The notes under the pieces: model-generated
Told to the model about the DNA's origin: nothing
The model's input: the letters and a program-made list of their open reading frames with translations, nothing else
Databases searched by the model: none
Position numbers and translations under genes: made by a program
NCBI RefSeq assembly: GCF_009858335.1
Contig: NZ_VMSE01000001.1
Location: forward strand, 992,001 to 1,056,000
Direction: 5' to 3'
Source: Methylovorus glucosotrophus
GTDB lineage: Bacteria; Pseudomonadota; Gammaproteobacteria; Burkholderiales; Methylophilaceae
Length of the DNA stretch: 64,000 nucleotides
Shown: piece by piece, positions 27,183 through 36,488 of the stretch
Position numbering within the stretch: the first letter of the stretch is position 1
Layout of the letters: the number at the start of each line of letters is the position of its first letter

Positions 27183-28742
27183 TCATTCCCCAGATGGTGC
27201 TTTTTTGAATATCACGATGCTTTTCTTCTTGTCATCAGAGCTGAAGCGGGCAACCTCAGCATATCCTGATAAATTTTTCTGAATATAGGCACTTTTTTCA
27301 GGATGTTTTTGGGCCAAATTAAGCGCAATAAACCTATACCGATTGATCTCGCCGTTAGAAACTGCCTTTTCGAAATTTTTCCATGCGGCCAATGGCGTTA
27401 ATGTTCCCGTATAAGGCTCTCCGGCATAATACCTCAGACGGGCACTGTCAAAGTAGACGGCCTCATGACGGGAATTTTCCTGACGCAGCCAACGAGCCGC
27501 TTCTTGCTCGTAGGTATATCCTGCTGGCTTGGGCAGGATGTTTTTGATCGTAGTGAGCCCCATTAGTCCGAGTATCAGAATTAGCAGTATTTTTTTCCAG
27601 GATTTAGCTATTGTTTTTTGGTGCAAGTGAGAAAGTATTTGCCCAAGGGAAAATGCCGCAAGCAGCATCAGCATGAACGACAAGGGAATGATATAGCGGC
27701 TTGATAATACAAATACTTTTGTGATGATCAAAAACATGATGACCAAAGATATGGTCATCACGCCCACCACAACGTGAAGTGCTTTTTTATCTAGAATCGG
27801 TGATGTTTTACGTAATGTTACTGCAGCCAGAACGGTAGTGATGATTCCTGTAGAAAACACGGTTTTTTTGAGCATGACGTACATAAACGTCAATAACAGT
27901 CCAGTAAGCCCGAATTCGTCCAGGTATTCACCGAGCACCTGCGAGCCCATGATTTCAGCCCGCTCGAACAGTTTTTGAGTAATTTGCTGGTAAATGTCAG
28001 TTGAAAAAACTTCTTTGAGACGCCCAAGTTTTTCGATGCCAATATGGGTTGTCAGCAAAACTACTGTCAGCATCACCAACGCTATGAGTGTCAGGCTACT
28101 AGCTTGAATAAAAGCGATAAGACGTTGCTTAAAGGGTTTGCCTTTCAGCCCGAGCAGTAATAAGGGGAGACTGAACAGGTAAACAATGGCCTCCACACGA
28201 AACAACAGTGCAAGCATCATCGCAGCTTGCCACCATAAAGCATCCTGCCAACGTTGCTGGATGGTGTAGCGCACAAAGAATAATATGCTGAGTAGAAAAA
28301 AGGCCCAGAAACCCTGATCTCTGATCAGCATTGGCAGGATATCTCCAACAATATAACTTGAGCTGAAAAGGAGAATGGCACCAGCAGCAATTTCTGGATT
28401 ATTACCGCCACTTTCCCTTACCAAGCTCAGAAAACTGAAGGTGGCAATTCCAAAAAAGGCGGTGTTCAAGATTTGAGCACTCAGGTGTATGCTGAATCCC
28501 GTAAGTTGGTGCAAGCCAGCAATGAAAAGCGAGAAAAAAGGCCATGGGAAGATTTGCATCATGCCCTGCCAATCTTTTGCAACTGCGCGTTGGGCAGCTT
28601 CAAAGTAAAGGACGCTATCGTTGTTGATCCAGCCATGCTGGATGTAATTGGTCTCGACAGCCAGTAAAATGCCGGTCAGTGTCAATAGTAAGATCAATGG
28701 CCGTGTGTTCATCACGATAAGCTTTTGCCACATATTCTTCAT
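27183..28742 (-). CDS. GT-C-like membrane glycosyltransferase (GT39/ArnT-like), AT-rich
   Basis: 519 aa with about ten to twelve hydrophobic helices. The first periplasmic loop holds the acidic motif WINNDSVLYFEAAQRAV, the position of the conserved Asp of polyprenyl-phosphate-sugar dependent GT-C enzymes (ArnT, PMT_2). Such proteins transfer a sugar from a lipid carrier to lipid A, LPS or protein at the periplasmic face. It is the last gene of the leftward hldD-gmhA-hldE-waaF unit, 17 bases after waaF. Its base use is clearly different: 24 of 60 bases are G or C in 27601-27660, against 38 of 60 in 29401-29460, which suggests recent acquisition. The family assignment is moderate. Confidence 0.72.
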   Translation of the reverse strand: MKNMWQKLIVMNTRPLILLLTLTGILLAVETNYIQHGWINNDSVLYFEAAQRAVAKDWQGMMQIFPWPFFSLFIAGLHQLTGFSIHLSAQILNTAFFGIATFSFLSLVRESGGNNPEIAAGAILLFSSSYIVGDILPMLIRDQGFWAFFLLSILFFVRYTIQQRWQDALWWQAAMMLALLFRVEAIVYLFSLPLLLLGLKGKPFKQRLIAFIQASSLTLIALVMLTVVLLTTHIGIEKLGRLKEVFSTDIYQQITQKLFERAEIMGSQVLGEYLDEFGLTGLLLTFMYVMLKKTVFSTGIITTVLAAVTLRKTSPILDKKALHVVVGVMTISLVIMFLIITKVFVLSSRYIIPLSFMLMLLAAFSLGQILSHLHQKTIAKSWKKILLILILGLMGLTTIKNILPKPAGYTYEQEAARWLRQENSRHEAVYFDSARLRYYAGEPYTGTLTPLAAWKNFEKAVSNGEINRYRFIALNLAQKHPEKSAYIQKNLSGYAEVARFSSDDKKKSIVIFKKAPSGE

Positions 28743-28759
28743 CGGTTTATCCGTCGTAT

Positions 28760-29776
28760 TTATATGGAAATCGCCTGGATGACGCGGTCAGGTGAAATCA
28801 TCTTCAGGCAATTCAAATGTCCCAGCGGGCATTCGCGCTTGAAGCAGGGGCTGCATGACAGGCCGAGGTATTCGATGATGGCTTTGCTGCTCATCGGCGG
28901 GGTGTGGTGCGGATCGGATGAGCCGTAAAGGGCGATCAATTTCTTATCGAGGGCGGCGGCGACATGCATCAGGCCGGAGTCATTGCTGACGACGGCGGTG
29001 CATAAAGCCATCAGGTCTATGGCTTCACCCAGTTGGGTTTTGCCTCCCAGGTCCAGGCAAGCCATATTGCTCAAGCGGTTGATCTCGTGCGTGACGGGAA
29101 TATCTTTAGCCGAGCCGAACAACCAGACCTGCCAGCCTTGGGCCGTCGCGGCACGGGCGACCTCCGCATAGTATTCCACTGGCCAGCGCTTGGCTTCGCC
29201 ATATTCGGCGCCCGGGCAAAGCGCCAATACGGGCACTTGCGGCAGGGTATGGCCTAACTTGCCAAGCGCAGCCTGCGCTTGCTCCGGGTTGGCTTGCAGG
29301 CTGGGGTTGCTGATGGCGAGTGGGCGCTGTGGTTCTGTATCGCGCGGCTGGCTCAGGGCCACAAAACGGTCCACCGTACGGGGTAATTTCTGCTTGTCCA
29401 GCGGGCGGATGTCATTGAGCAGGCCATAGCGCTGTTCGCCCAGAAAACCGGTACGCTGCGGAATGCCCGCCGCAAAAGGCAGGATCGCGGATTTCAACGA
29501 GTTGGTGAGCATGATGCTCTGGGTGTAATGCCCCTGACGTAGCGCGCGGCCGAAGCGTATGCGCTCAAGCAGCGCGAGTTGCCCATGCTTGAAGGGCAGG
29601 GCAATGCCCTGGTTGACTTCGGGCATGCGCTCCAGCAAGGGGAGTGTCCAGCTCGGGGCGGCGACGTCGATAATGACATCAGGGTCCTGCTGGCGCAGGG
29701 TTTTGAACAGGCTTTGCGCCAGCACCATGTCGCCCACCCAAGAGGGGCCCATTACCAGGATTTTATTCACTGCCAT
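28760..29776 (-). CDS. waaF: LPS heptosyltransferase II
   Basis: About 338 aa GT9 enzyme adding heptose II to the inner core. ILVMGPSWVGDMVLAQSLF is the WaaF-specific N-terminus; later LCPGAEYGEAKRWPVEYYAEVA, SNDSGLMHVAAALDK and LYGSSDPHHTPP are WaaF hallmarks, and C-terminal CSPCFKRECPLGHLNCL holds the conserved Cys cluster. Start ATG 29776; a TTG six bases upstream is less likely. Eight bases downstream of hldE. Confidence 0.96.
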   Translation of the reverse strand: MAVNKILVMGPSWVGDMVLAQSLFKTLRQQDPDVIIDVAAPSWTLPLLERMPEVNQGIALPFKHGQLALLERIRFGRALRQGHYTQSIMLTNSLKSAILPFAAGIPQRTGFLGEQRYGLLNDIRPLDKQKLPRTVDRFVALSQPRDTEPQRPLAISNPSLQANPEQAQAALGKLGHTLPQVPVLALCPGAEYGEAKRWPVEYYAEVARAATAQGWQVWLFGSAKDIPVTHEINRLSNMACLDLGGKTQLGEAIDLMALCTAVVSNDSGLMHVAAALDKKLIALYGSSDPHHTPPMSSKAIIEYLGLSCSPCFKRECPLGHLNCLKMISPDRVIQAISI

Positions 29777-29784
29777 GACCAAGC

Positions 29785-31251
29785 CTAACTGGCGATTTTT
29801 TCCAGGATTCCACTGGTGCTGCGACCGGGGACGACCGGGATGAGCGCGATCTCGCCACCCCAGGATTTGACTTCGGCGCCGCCCACTACCTGGTCCTCAC
29901 GGTAATCACTGCCTTTGACGATCACATCTGGGCGTATGGCCTTGATGAGTTCAAGCGGCGTGTCGTCGTCAAACAGGATCACGGCATCGATGGCTTCCAG
30001 CGCGGCCAATACACGTGCCCGGTCCATCTCGTGGATAACGGGGCGGGTAGGGCCTTTGAGCGCGCTCACGGAGCGATCGGTGTTCAATCCCAGAATCAGG
30101 CGGGTGCCGCGCTTGCTGGCGGCCTCCAGATAAGTCACATGCCCTGCGTGCAGTAGGTCAAAGCAGCCATTGGTGAAGACGATTTTTTCACCAGCCTGGC
30201 GCCAGGCCGCTACTCTTGCCAGCAATGTTTCCATGTTGCACACCTTGTCGGCCTGACTGGCGGTTTCAGCGCTCAATAAAGTGTTCAGCAGCTCTTCACG
30301 CGAAATGGGCACGGTGCCGACCTTGCCGACCACTATACCCGCCGCGATATTTGCCAGCTGTAATGCCTGGTGCGGTGGCAATCCGTGCATCATGCCTGCG
30401 GCCAAGGTTGCGATAACGGTATCGCCCGCGCCAGAGACATCGAATACCTGTTTGGCGGTGGCGGGGATATGGCTGGTGGCGTCCGCCTCTATCATGCTGA
30501 TGCCCTCTTCCCCGCGGGTAACCGCGAGGAAATCCAGCGCCAGCGTTTTGCGTAATTCTGCGGCGGCTTGCAACAATGCCGCATTGTCCTGCCCGCTGAC
30601 ATTGCAGGCCTCGGCGGTTTCGCGCTTGTTCGGGGTCAATGCCGTGGCGCCGCGATATTTGCTGTAATCGCGTCCCTTGGGGTCTACCAGCAGGAGGATG
30701 CCGTGCTGCTTGGCATACTTGATGACGTGCTGCGCCAATTCGGCACCCAGCACGCCCTTGGCGTAATCGGACAGGATGATCATGGCGGGCTGTTGCGCCA
30801 GCAGATCATCGACCTGCTGTTGCAGTTGTTGCTTTTCATCGGCACTGAAAGCGGCGCTGCTTTCCTGATCCAGGCGCATCATTTGCTGTATGCCACCCAG
30901 TACCCTCGTCTTGGTGATGGTCGGGCGCTCGCCGCTGTGCATTACGCCCGTCGTGCCAATCTTGGCCGTCTGCATCAGTGTCAGAAGGCTTTGTGCTTCC
31001 ACGTCATGTCCTACCACACCGCAGATGCGGGTCGGAATGCCAAGCAGGGCGAGGTTGGCGGCGACGTTGGCCGCACCGCCAGCGCGTTCGTTGCGCTCTT
31101 TCAGCAATACCACCGGAACAGGGGCTTCCGGCGAGATGCGCTGTACTTCGCCTATCAGGTAGCGATCCAGCATGAGGTCGCCAATGACAAGCGCCCAGCC
31201 GTCGCCTTGCCCAAAGCGCTCTTTGACGGTGCTGATCAGTAAGTTCGACAT
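29785..31251 (-). CDS. hldE: Bifunctional heptose-7-phosphate kinase / heptose-1-phosphate adenylyltransferase
   Basis: About 488 aa (E. coli HldE 477). N-terminal PfkB-type kinase (about 1-320) with ERAGGAANVAANLALLG and the catalytic VFDVSGAGDTVIATLAAG; C-terminal cytidylyltransferase-like domain (about 345-488) with VFTNGCFDLLHAGHVTYLEA, the HXGH nucleotide site. It makes ADP-D-glycero-D-manno-heptose in two non-consecutive steps; the intervening phosphatase GmhB is not encoded in this window. Start ATG 31251 fits family length. Confidence 0.97.
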   Translation of the reverse strand: MSNLLISTVKERFGQGDGWALVIGDLMLDRYLIGEVQRISPEAPVPVVLLKERNERAGGAANVAANLALLGIPTRICGVVGHDVEAQSLLTLMQTAKIGTTGVMHSGERPTITKTRVLGGIQQMMRLDQESSAAFSADEKQQLQQQVDDLLAQQPAMIILSDYAKGVLGAELAQHVIKYAKQHGILLLVDPKGRDYSKYRGATALTPNKRETAEACNVSGQDNAALLQAAAELRKTLALDFLAVTRGEEGISMIEADATSHIPATAKQVFDVSGAGDTVIATLAAGMMHGLPPHQALQLANIAAGIVVGKVGTVPISREELLNTLLSAETASQADKVCNMETLLARVAAWRQAGEKIVFTNGCFDLLHAGHVTYLEAASKRGTRLILGLNTDRSVSALKGPTRPVIHEMDRARVLAALEAIDAVILFDDDTPLELIKAIRPDVIVKGSDYREDQVVGGAEVKSWGGEIALIPVVPGRSTSGILEKIAS

Positions 31252-31253
31252 TG

Positions 31254-31817
31254 CTAATCGGCTTCCAGCAGATCGCACAGGCTATGGCCAATAAAAATAT
31301 GGGCTTCCTGAATGCGTGGCGTATCGGATGACGGCATGGTCAGGCAATAATCGCAGAGCGCAGCCAGTTTGCCGCCACTGCCGCCGGTCATGCCCACGGT
31401 CTTGGCGCCGATGGCCTTGGCCGTTTCAATGGCGCGGACCACATTGGCGCTATTGCCCGAGGTGGAAAAGCCGACCACCACATCCTGCGGCAGGCACAAT
31501 GCCTCTACCTGACGCGAGAAAATGAAATCAAAGCCGTAGTCATTGCCCACCGAGGTCAGAATGGAGGTATCGGTAGTCAGCGCAATGGCAGGCAGGCCTT
31601 TGCGTTCTTTCTTGTAGCGGCCGACGATCTCCGCTGCCACGTGCTGGCTATCGGCGGCACTGCCGCCATTGCCCATGAACAAGATCTTGCCGCCATTCGC
31701 CAGGCAGTCGCGCCAGACCTGGGCTACTTCGGCGATTTGGGGCAGCATGGGTTTCAGCTGTGCCATCACGCTGGCATGCTGGGACAGGGCTTGCTGTAAA
31801 TTTTCAATGGGAGTCAT
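31254..31817 (-). CDS. gmhA: Sedoheptulose-7-phosphate isomerase
   Basis: 187 aa SIS-domain enzyme that converts sedoheptulose 7-phosphate to D-glycero-D-manno-heptose 7-phosphate, the first step of ADP-heptose synthesis. Motifs: [35 protein letters not shown], and the C-terminal zinc/catalytic region [17 protein letters not shown]. Two bases separate its stop from the hldE start. In a RuMP methylotroph sedoheptulose 7-phosphate is an assimilation intermediate, so this enzyme taps central metabolism. Confidence 0.97.
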   Translation of the reverse strand: MTPIENLQQALSQHASVMAQLKPMLPQIAEVAQVWRDCLANGGKILFMGNGGSAADSQHVAAEIVGRYKKERKGLPAIALTTDTSILTSVGNDYGFDFIFSRQVEALCLPQDVVVGFSTSGNSANVVRAIETAKAIGAKTVGMTGGSGGKLAALCDYCLTMPSSDTPRIQEAHIFIGHSLCDLLEAD

Positions 31818-31828
31818 ATTGCTCAGCC

Positions 31829-32809
31829 TTATGCGTAAGGGTCTGCCTGAAGCAGATAATTCTGCACGTAATCGCGTACGCCTTCTTCCAGCGTATGGAA
31901 AGCGCTGGTATAGCCCGCAGCCTGCAGTTTCTGCATGCTGGCTTCGGTAAAGTACTGATACTTGCCGTGTAAATCCTGCGGCATGTCGATGTAGGTGATG
32001 GAAGGCGTTTTGCCCATGCTGGTCATGACATTGGTCGCCAGGTCGCGGAAGGCGCGTGCCTTGCCGGTGCCAATGTTGTAAATGCCGGAAGCACCACCCT
32101 GCAACAGGAAGTGGGCAACCACGGCTGCAGCGTCCTTCACATAGACAAAGTCACGCAGCTGCATGCCATCGGCATAGCCTTCGACATGGCTCTTGAACAG
32201 CTTGACCGTGCCGTGTTCGCGGAACTGGTTAAAGGTATGGAACGCCACACTGGCCATGCGTTCCTTATGGTATTCATTGGGGCCGTATACATTGAAAAAC
32301 TTGAAGCCTTGCCACTGCGGTGGCACGGCTTGGTGTGTGCGTACCTGACGCAATGCCCATTGATCAAAAAACTGCTTGGAATAGCCGTAACCATTCAGCG
32401 GGCGCAAGCTATCGATGGAGGACTCATCGTCCACATAGCCTTTTTCACCACCGCCGTATGTCGCTGCGGAGCTGGCATAGAGAAAGGGGATGCCCTTGTC
32501 GGCGCAATACTGCCAGAGGGCTTGGCTGAAGTGGATGTTGTCCTGGACTAGCTTGTTGAAATCGCGCTCAGTGGTGGCGCTGATAGCCCCCATGTGGATC
32601 ACTGCTTCAACCTTGTGGCCTTGCTCCAGCCAGCCGGCAAGTTCGTCCTTGTCCAGATACTGGGCGTACTTTCGGTGCACCAGGTTCTGCCATTGTTCGG
32701 GATGATGCAGGCGATCAACGATGACCAGGTCATCGCGACCTGCCTGGGTATTGAGGTGCCAGGCAATCATGCTGCCTATCATGCCGGCGCCGCCGGTAAT
32801 TACTATCAT
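31829..32809 (-). CDS. hldD: ADP-L-glycero-D-manno-heptose 6-epimerase
   Basis: 326 aa short-chain dehydrogenase/reductase fold. Rossmann motif [18 protein letters not shown], catalytic pair in [11 protein letters not shown] (YXXXK), and substrate loop [17 protein letters not shown]. Converts the D,D to the L,D form of ADP-heptose used by WaaC and WaaF. First gene of the leftward hldD-gmhA-hldE-waaF unit; a 15-base dyad lies about 36 bases upstream. Confidence 0.97.
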   Translation of the reverse strand: MIVITGGAGMIGSMIAWHLNTQAGRDDLVIVDRLHHPEQWQNLVHRKYAQYLDKDELAGWLEQGHKVEAVIHMGAISATTERDFNKLVQDNIHFSQALWQYCADKGIPFLYASSAATYGGGEKGYVDDESSIDSLRPLNGYGYSKQFFDQWALRQVRTHQAVPPQWQGFKFFNVYGPNEYHKERMASVAFHTFNQFREHGTVKLFKSHVEGYADGMQLRDFVYVKDAAAVVAHFLLQGGASGIYNIGTGKARAFRDLATNVMTSMGKTPSITYIDMPQDLHGKYQYFTEASMQKLQAAGYTSAFHTLEEGVRDYVQNYLLQADPYA

Positions 32810-32844
32810 GCGCTATGTATCCAATTCTGCGAGGTTGGGGCACA

Positions 32845-32859
32845 CGGTGAATGTCACCG
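32845..32859 (-). promoter_or_regulatory. Dyad upstream of hldD, possible operator
   Basis: CGGTGA-ATG-TCACCG, a perfect 6+3+6 inverted repeat within the 200-base gap between hldD and hemH. No regulator can be assigned and no clear -10/-35 pair was found. The rest of the gap shows no gene. Confidence 0.35.
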
Positions 32860-33009
32860 CATGTCCGGGGTGGCGGGTGAGGTTTCTAACCTGCCAGTCA
32901 GCCGGGGTCTGGGCGTGGCGACAGCGGCGCTGCCCATGCGACTTGCCTGCAAGGTTGCAAGTATAGCAAACCGCTCACTGGCAGGGACTGCCGCAAGCTT
33001 CAGTGAAGC

Positions 33010-34119
33010 TCAGACATCCGCCTTGCTTTCGCTTAATGCCTGGGCGCGCAGGGCGGTTTTCAGGCCTTCCTGGCGCGCATGCTCGGCATCCCATTCGGTA
33101 CTTACCCAGCCATGGAGATTATCGAGTGCAATGTCGCACATGGCGTGTATCCAGCTCTCGCGGCTATTCAGGGCGGGAATGTAGTGGTATTCGCCACCAC
33201 CGTTATGCTGGAAAATCTCCTTGCCTTCCATGGCAATTTCTTCCAGGGTTTCCAGACAGTCACTGGAGAAGCCAGGGCAAACCACATCAACACGTTTAAC
33301 CTGATCTTTACCCAGTTTTTCAAGCGTGGCAGCCAGATAGGGTTTTAGCCATTCCGCTTTGCCGAAACGCGACTGGAATGCGATCAGGTACTGATCCTTG
33401 TTTAACCCCAGCGCCTCTGCCAGCAGGCGGCCGGTTTTGTGGCATTCGCAATGGTAAGGGTCGCCTTTATCCAGTGTGTAACGTGGCACCCCATGAAAAC
33501 TCATGACCAGTTTTTCCGGTTTGCCATTGATAGACCAGTATTCGCGCACGCTATCTGCCAGCGCTTTGATGTAAGCCGGATGATCATGGTAATTGCGTAT
33601 GGTGCGAATCGCCGGCACATTGCGTGTTTGTTTTAATGTGTCCCAAACCGCATCCAGCGCCGAGGCGGTGCTGCTTGCCGCGTATTGCGGATAGAGCGGA
33701 AACACCAGAATGCGCGTGCAGTTTTGTGCTTGTAATTTGGCAATGGCGGAGGCAATCGAGGGATTGCCATAGCGCATGCCCAGTTCAACAGCGTAAGGCG
33801 ATGCAATGCGCTGGCTCAGGAAACCCTGCAGCAGTGCCGTTTGCTTGCGGGCATTCGCCAGTAGCGGCGAGCCTTCGCTGGTCCATATTTGCGCATATTT
33901 TTCAGCGGATTTGCGCGGGCGCAGATTCAGGATGATCAGGTTCAGAATCAGCCACCAGATAATGCGCGGGATTTCCACCACGCGCCTGTCACTCAGGAAC
34001 TGCTTGAGGTAAGGGCGCAAGGCTTTGGCGGTAGGCGCATCCGGTGTACCCAGATTGGCGAGGAGGATGCCGGTTTTCGGCAGGGTGGCATGATCAAAGG
34101 CCCCCATGGTTTTTTTCAT
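33010..34119 (-). CDS. hemH: Ferrochelatase
   Basis: 369 aa. Inserts ferrous iron into protoporphyrin IX, the last step of protoheme synthesis; needed here for cytochromes. Motifs: [38 protein letters not shown], and the metal-binding His in [19 protein letters not shown]; acidic partner region [10 protein letters not shown]. The segment CHCE-type [18 protein letters not shown] is typical of betaproteobacterial enzymes. Six bases downstream of the PilZ gene, so probably in one leftward operon hrcA-pilZ-hemH. Confidence 0.96.
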   Translation of the reverse strand: MKKTMGAFDHATLPKTGILLANLGTPDAPTAKALRPYLKQFLSDRRVVEIPRIIWWLILNLIILNLRPRKSAEKYAQIWTSEGSPLLANARKQTALLQGFLSQRIASPYAVELGMRYGNPSIASAIAKLQAQNCTRILVFPLYPQYAASSTASALDAVWDTLKQTRNVPAIRTIRNYHDHPAYIKALADSVREYWSINGKPEKLVMSFHGVPRYTLDKGDPYHCECHKTGRLLAEALGLNKDQYLIAFQSRFGKAEWLKPYLAATLEKLGKDQVKRVDVVCPGFSSDCLETLEEIAMEGKEIFQHNGGGEYHYIPALNSRESWIHAMCDIALDNLHGWVSTEWDAEHARQEGLKTALRAQALSESKADV

Positions 34120-34125
34120 GCGGTG

Positions 34126-35046
34126 TTATCCGAGTTGAATGTTGGAAATGGATTGCAGGATGAAGTTCTGCAGCAGGATTTTCTGCTGGTAGGGAATGTC
34201 ATCGAACTCCAGGCCCTGCTGTACTACCAGTTTGCCACTGTCAGTCTGTATGGTGCGCTGGCTGCAGATATGGCTGGGCAAGCTGAAAAAAGTTTCCGTG
34301 CCGTTGATGTGCAGCTTGAAATTGCATTCCAGTTCGTGCCCAACCTGGCCCACGCCTTCGGTAGATTCGACCAGTGCACCGCCCATGCTGATATCAACCA
34401 GCATGCCCGATGCCTTGCTCTTGAGCAGGGTGGAAAGGTTGGTGAAAGAGGTGATGATGTTGACCTGAATGCGTTGCGAGCGCCGTATCTTCGACATGGT
34501 CACCGTGCGTGGGTAAGCCAGGTGCATATGGGGATAGGGGCGGCTAAACACCACCTCGGCCGTGGTGGTAAAGGCATACACATTGCGGCCGCTGAACAGC
34601 GATACTGAAAATGCGCTGCCTTCCTTGATGAACATGACACGATCATTCACTACCGGCAGGCTGCAGACGATGCTGCGCTGGGCCAAGCCGCCAAGAAACT
34701 TGACGAAGAAGGCATCCTGGCTGCCGGACGTGGTCAGGAATTTAAGCTGGATGTTGTCGCCGATTGCCAGCTGGCGCGTGATGTTTTCCTTGCTGGCATC
34801 CACGGTTTCCACCTTGATATCCTTGCCGTTTTTCTGCATGGATTCGATGGGGTTCTGGTCGCCACTGATCTCGCTGTCGACATAGAGATCTTTCGCGCGC
34901 AACTCGTCCAGCATGGCAGCGTCCTGGATCACCTGGCCCGCAGGCGATACCAGCAGTCCCTTGGCGTCAAACAGGGGATGCCGGATGGTGGCTCCTATGT
35001 GCAAGGTGGATTTGTTCAGTAACTGAAAGCTGGAGGGGCGCGACAT
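34126..35046 (-). CDS. PilZ-domain protein (YcgR-like, c-di-GMP binding)
   Basis: 306 aa, soluble. The C-terminal half is a PilZ domain with both ligand motifs: RRSQRIQV (RXXXR) and VDISMGGALV (D/N-X-S-X-X-G), followed by beta-strand-rich sequence. The preceding part (about residues 85-190) resembles the YcgR N-domain that binds the flagellar motor; residues 1-80 form an additional region of unknown role. Expected to sense cyclic di-GMP. It lies two bases from the hrcA stop and six from hemH, an odd operon for a motility-type effector. Function inferred from the domain only. Confidence 0.85.
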   Translation of the reverse strand: MSRPSSFQLLNKSTLHIGATIRHPLFDAKGLLVSPAGQVIQDAAMLDELRAKDLYVDSEISGDQNPIESMQKNGKDIKVETVDASKENITRQLAIGDNIQLKFLTTSGSQDAFFVKFLGGLAQRSIVCSLPVVNDRVMFIKEGSAFSVSLFSGRNVYAFTTTAEVVFSRPYPHMHLAYPRTVTMSKIRRSQRIQVNIITSFTNLSTLLKSKASGMLVDISMGGALVESTEGVGQVGHELECNFKLHINGTETFFSLPSHICSQRTIQTDSGKLVVQQGLEFDDIPYQQKILLQNFILQSISNIQLG

Positions 35047-35048
35047 GG

Positions 35049-36074
35049 TTATTTCATGGACAGGCCGCTGGAGAGCAGCTTGGCCGTAATATCAACAATC
35101 GGAATGACGCGTTCGTAAGCCATGCGAGTGGGCCCAATGACGCCCAGCGTGCCGACGATCTGGCCATTGGCCTCATAGGGAGCGGTTACCATGCTGCATT
35201 CATCCAGCGGCAGGTAACCGGATTCGCCTCCAATGAAAATCTGGATGCCTTCGGCGCGCTGGCTATTGTCCAGCAACTGCATCAGCGAGGTGCGGCGCTC
35301 GAATATCTCGAACAGTTTGCGTAGCGAGGTGACATTGGTCGACAGCTCGTCTACCTGCAGCAGGTTGCGTTCACCGGAAATCACCACATTGTCGCGATCT
35401 TCATCCAGCGCCTTGCTGCTGGCATCCAATGCGGCGGCCATCAGGCGGTTCATGTCCGACTGCATCTGTTTCAATTCTTCGTGCAGCTTTTTCTGCACAT
35501 CCTCAAAGGTGCTGCCCGAGTAATTGGCATTGAAGAAGTTGCTGGCCTGGGTGAGCTCGGCCGCGCTGTAGGCTTTATCGGTGACTATGATGCGGTTCTG
35601 CACATTGCCGTCAGAAGTGACGATAATGACCAGCAGCCGGGTATCCGAAAGCGGCAGGAACTCCAGGTGCTTGAAGGCAATCGACTTGCGGCGTGGAATC
35701 ATGACCACACCGGCGAACTGCGTCAGGCTGGAGAGCAGGCCCGCCGCAGATGAAATCAGCTCTTGTGGGTCGGGCGAGGAAAGCTCGCTTTCCAGCCGCT
35801 GGATTTCCTGTGTTTGCAGCGGTTTGATGGTGAGCAGGGTATCAACAAAGAAACGGTAGCCACGGTGAGTGGGAACGCGGCCCGCCGAGGTATGCGGACT
35901 GGCAATGAAGCCCATCTCCTCAAGATCGGACATGACATTGCGCACGGTGGCGGGGCTGAGGTCCAGCCCGGAGCATTTTGAAAGCGTGCGCGATCCCACG
36001 GGCTGACCATCGCTGATGTAATGTTCAACCAGCGTTTTAAGCAGAATTTGTGCGCGTTTATCCAGAGTAGTCAC
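35049..36074 (-). CDS. hrcA: Heat-inducible transcription repressor HrcA
   Basis: About 341 aa from GTG 36074 (VTTLDKRAQILL); the longer frame lacks family similarity. N-terminal winged helix holds GSRTLSKCSGLDLSPATVRN and SPHTSAGRVPTHRGYRFFVD; the C-terminal HrcA/GAF-like domain has IFIGGE and GTLGVIGPTRMAYERVIP. HrcA binds CIRCE repeats to repress groESL and sometimes dnaK operons. I saw no CIRCE element in this window, including before grpE and hrcA, so its targets probably lie elsewhere. Confidence 0.95.
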   Translation of the reverse strand: MTTLDKRAQILLKTLVEHYISDGQPVGSRTLSKCSGLDLSPATVRNVMSDLEEMGFIASPHTSAGRVPTHRGYRFFVDTLLTIKPLQTQEIQRLESELSSPDPQELISSAAGLLSSLTQFAGVVMIPRRKSIAFKHLEFLPLSDTRLLVIIVTSDGNVQNRIIVTDKAYSAAELTQASNFFNANYSGSTFEDVQKKLHEELKQMQSDMNRLMAAALDASSKALDEDRDNVVISGERNLLQVDELSTNVTSLRKLFEIFERRTSLMQLLDNSQRAEGIQIFIGGESGYLPLDECSMVTAPYEANGQIVGTLGVIGPTRMAYERVIPIVDITAKLLSSGLSMK

Positions 36075-36488
36075 TTGTACCGAATGTCTGTGGCGGGCGG
36101 GTTGCCCATCATTGAAAATTATCCGGTACAAGCAGGAGGAGCGCAATAAGTATTACGCACCCCGGACGGGCTTGTTACGGCTGAGGGCGCACCACGACCA
36201 TGTGGCGGGATTAACCTGTCCAATAATCATTAAAGTGGCGGTTACCATGCAAAGCTTGTGCTCGCTGAGTATGATTTTTTTATGTGCATGAATTTATATA
36301 GGTTTTTGTTTATTCGGGAATGCGACGTCAGCTTGGGTGGAAGCTAGGATGCTCAAATTTTGATAATCGGCCTCTGCCGTTGTCTGTAATGTTTGCATGC
36401 TTCGAGTTGGAGTAATTTCAGCGGTCGGTTGACGCACATCGTACCGGCGCTCTTCTGTGCTTATCTTATCTATGATTAAATGCATGCC
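36075..36488. other. 414-base divergent intergenic region between hrcA and nadK
   Basis: Non-coding by eye; more AT-rich than its surroundings in 36230-36400. It must hold the promoters of hrcA (leftward) and nadK (rightward). A TATGAT at about 36471-36476 just before the nadK start could be a -10, which would give a very short leader. I found no RNA gene, terminator or long repeat. Confidence 0.4.

Noticed and set aside
32810..33009. Possible small gene in the hldD-hemH gap
   Set aside because: Frames there are short, lack start signals and have no recognisable protein; only the 15-base dyad was kept.
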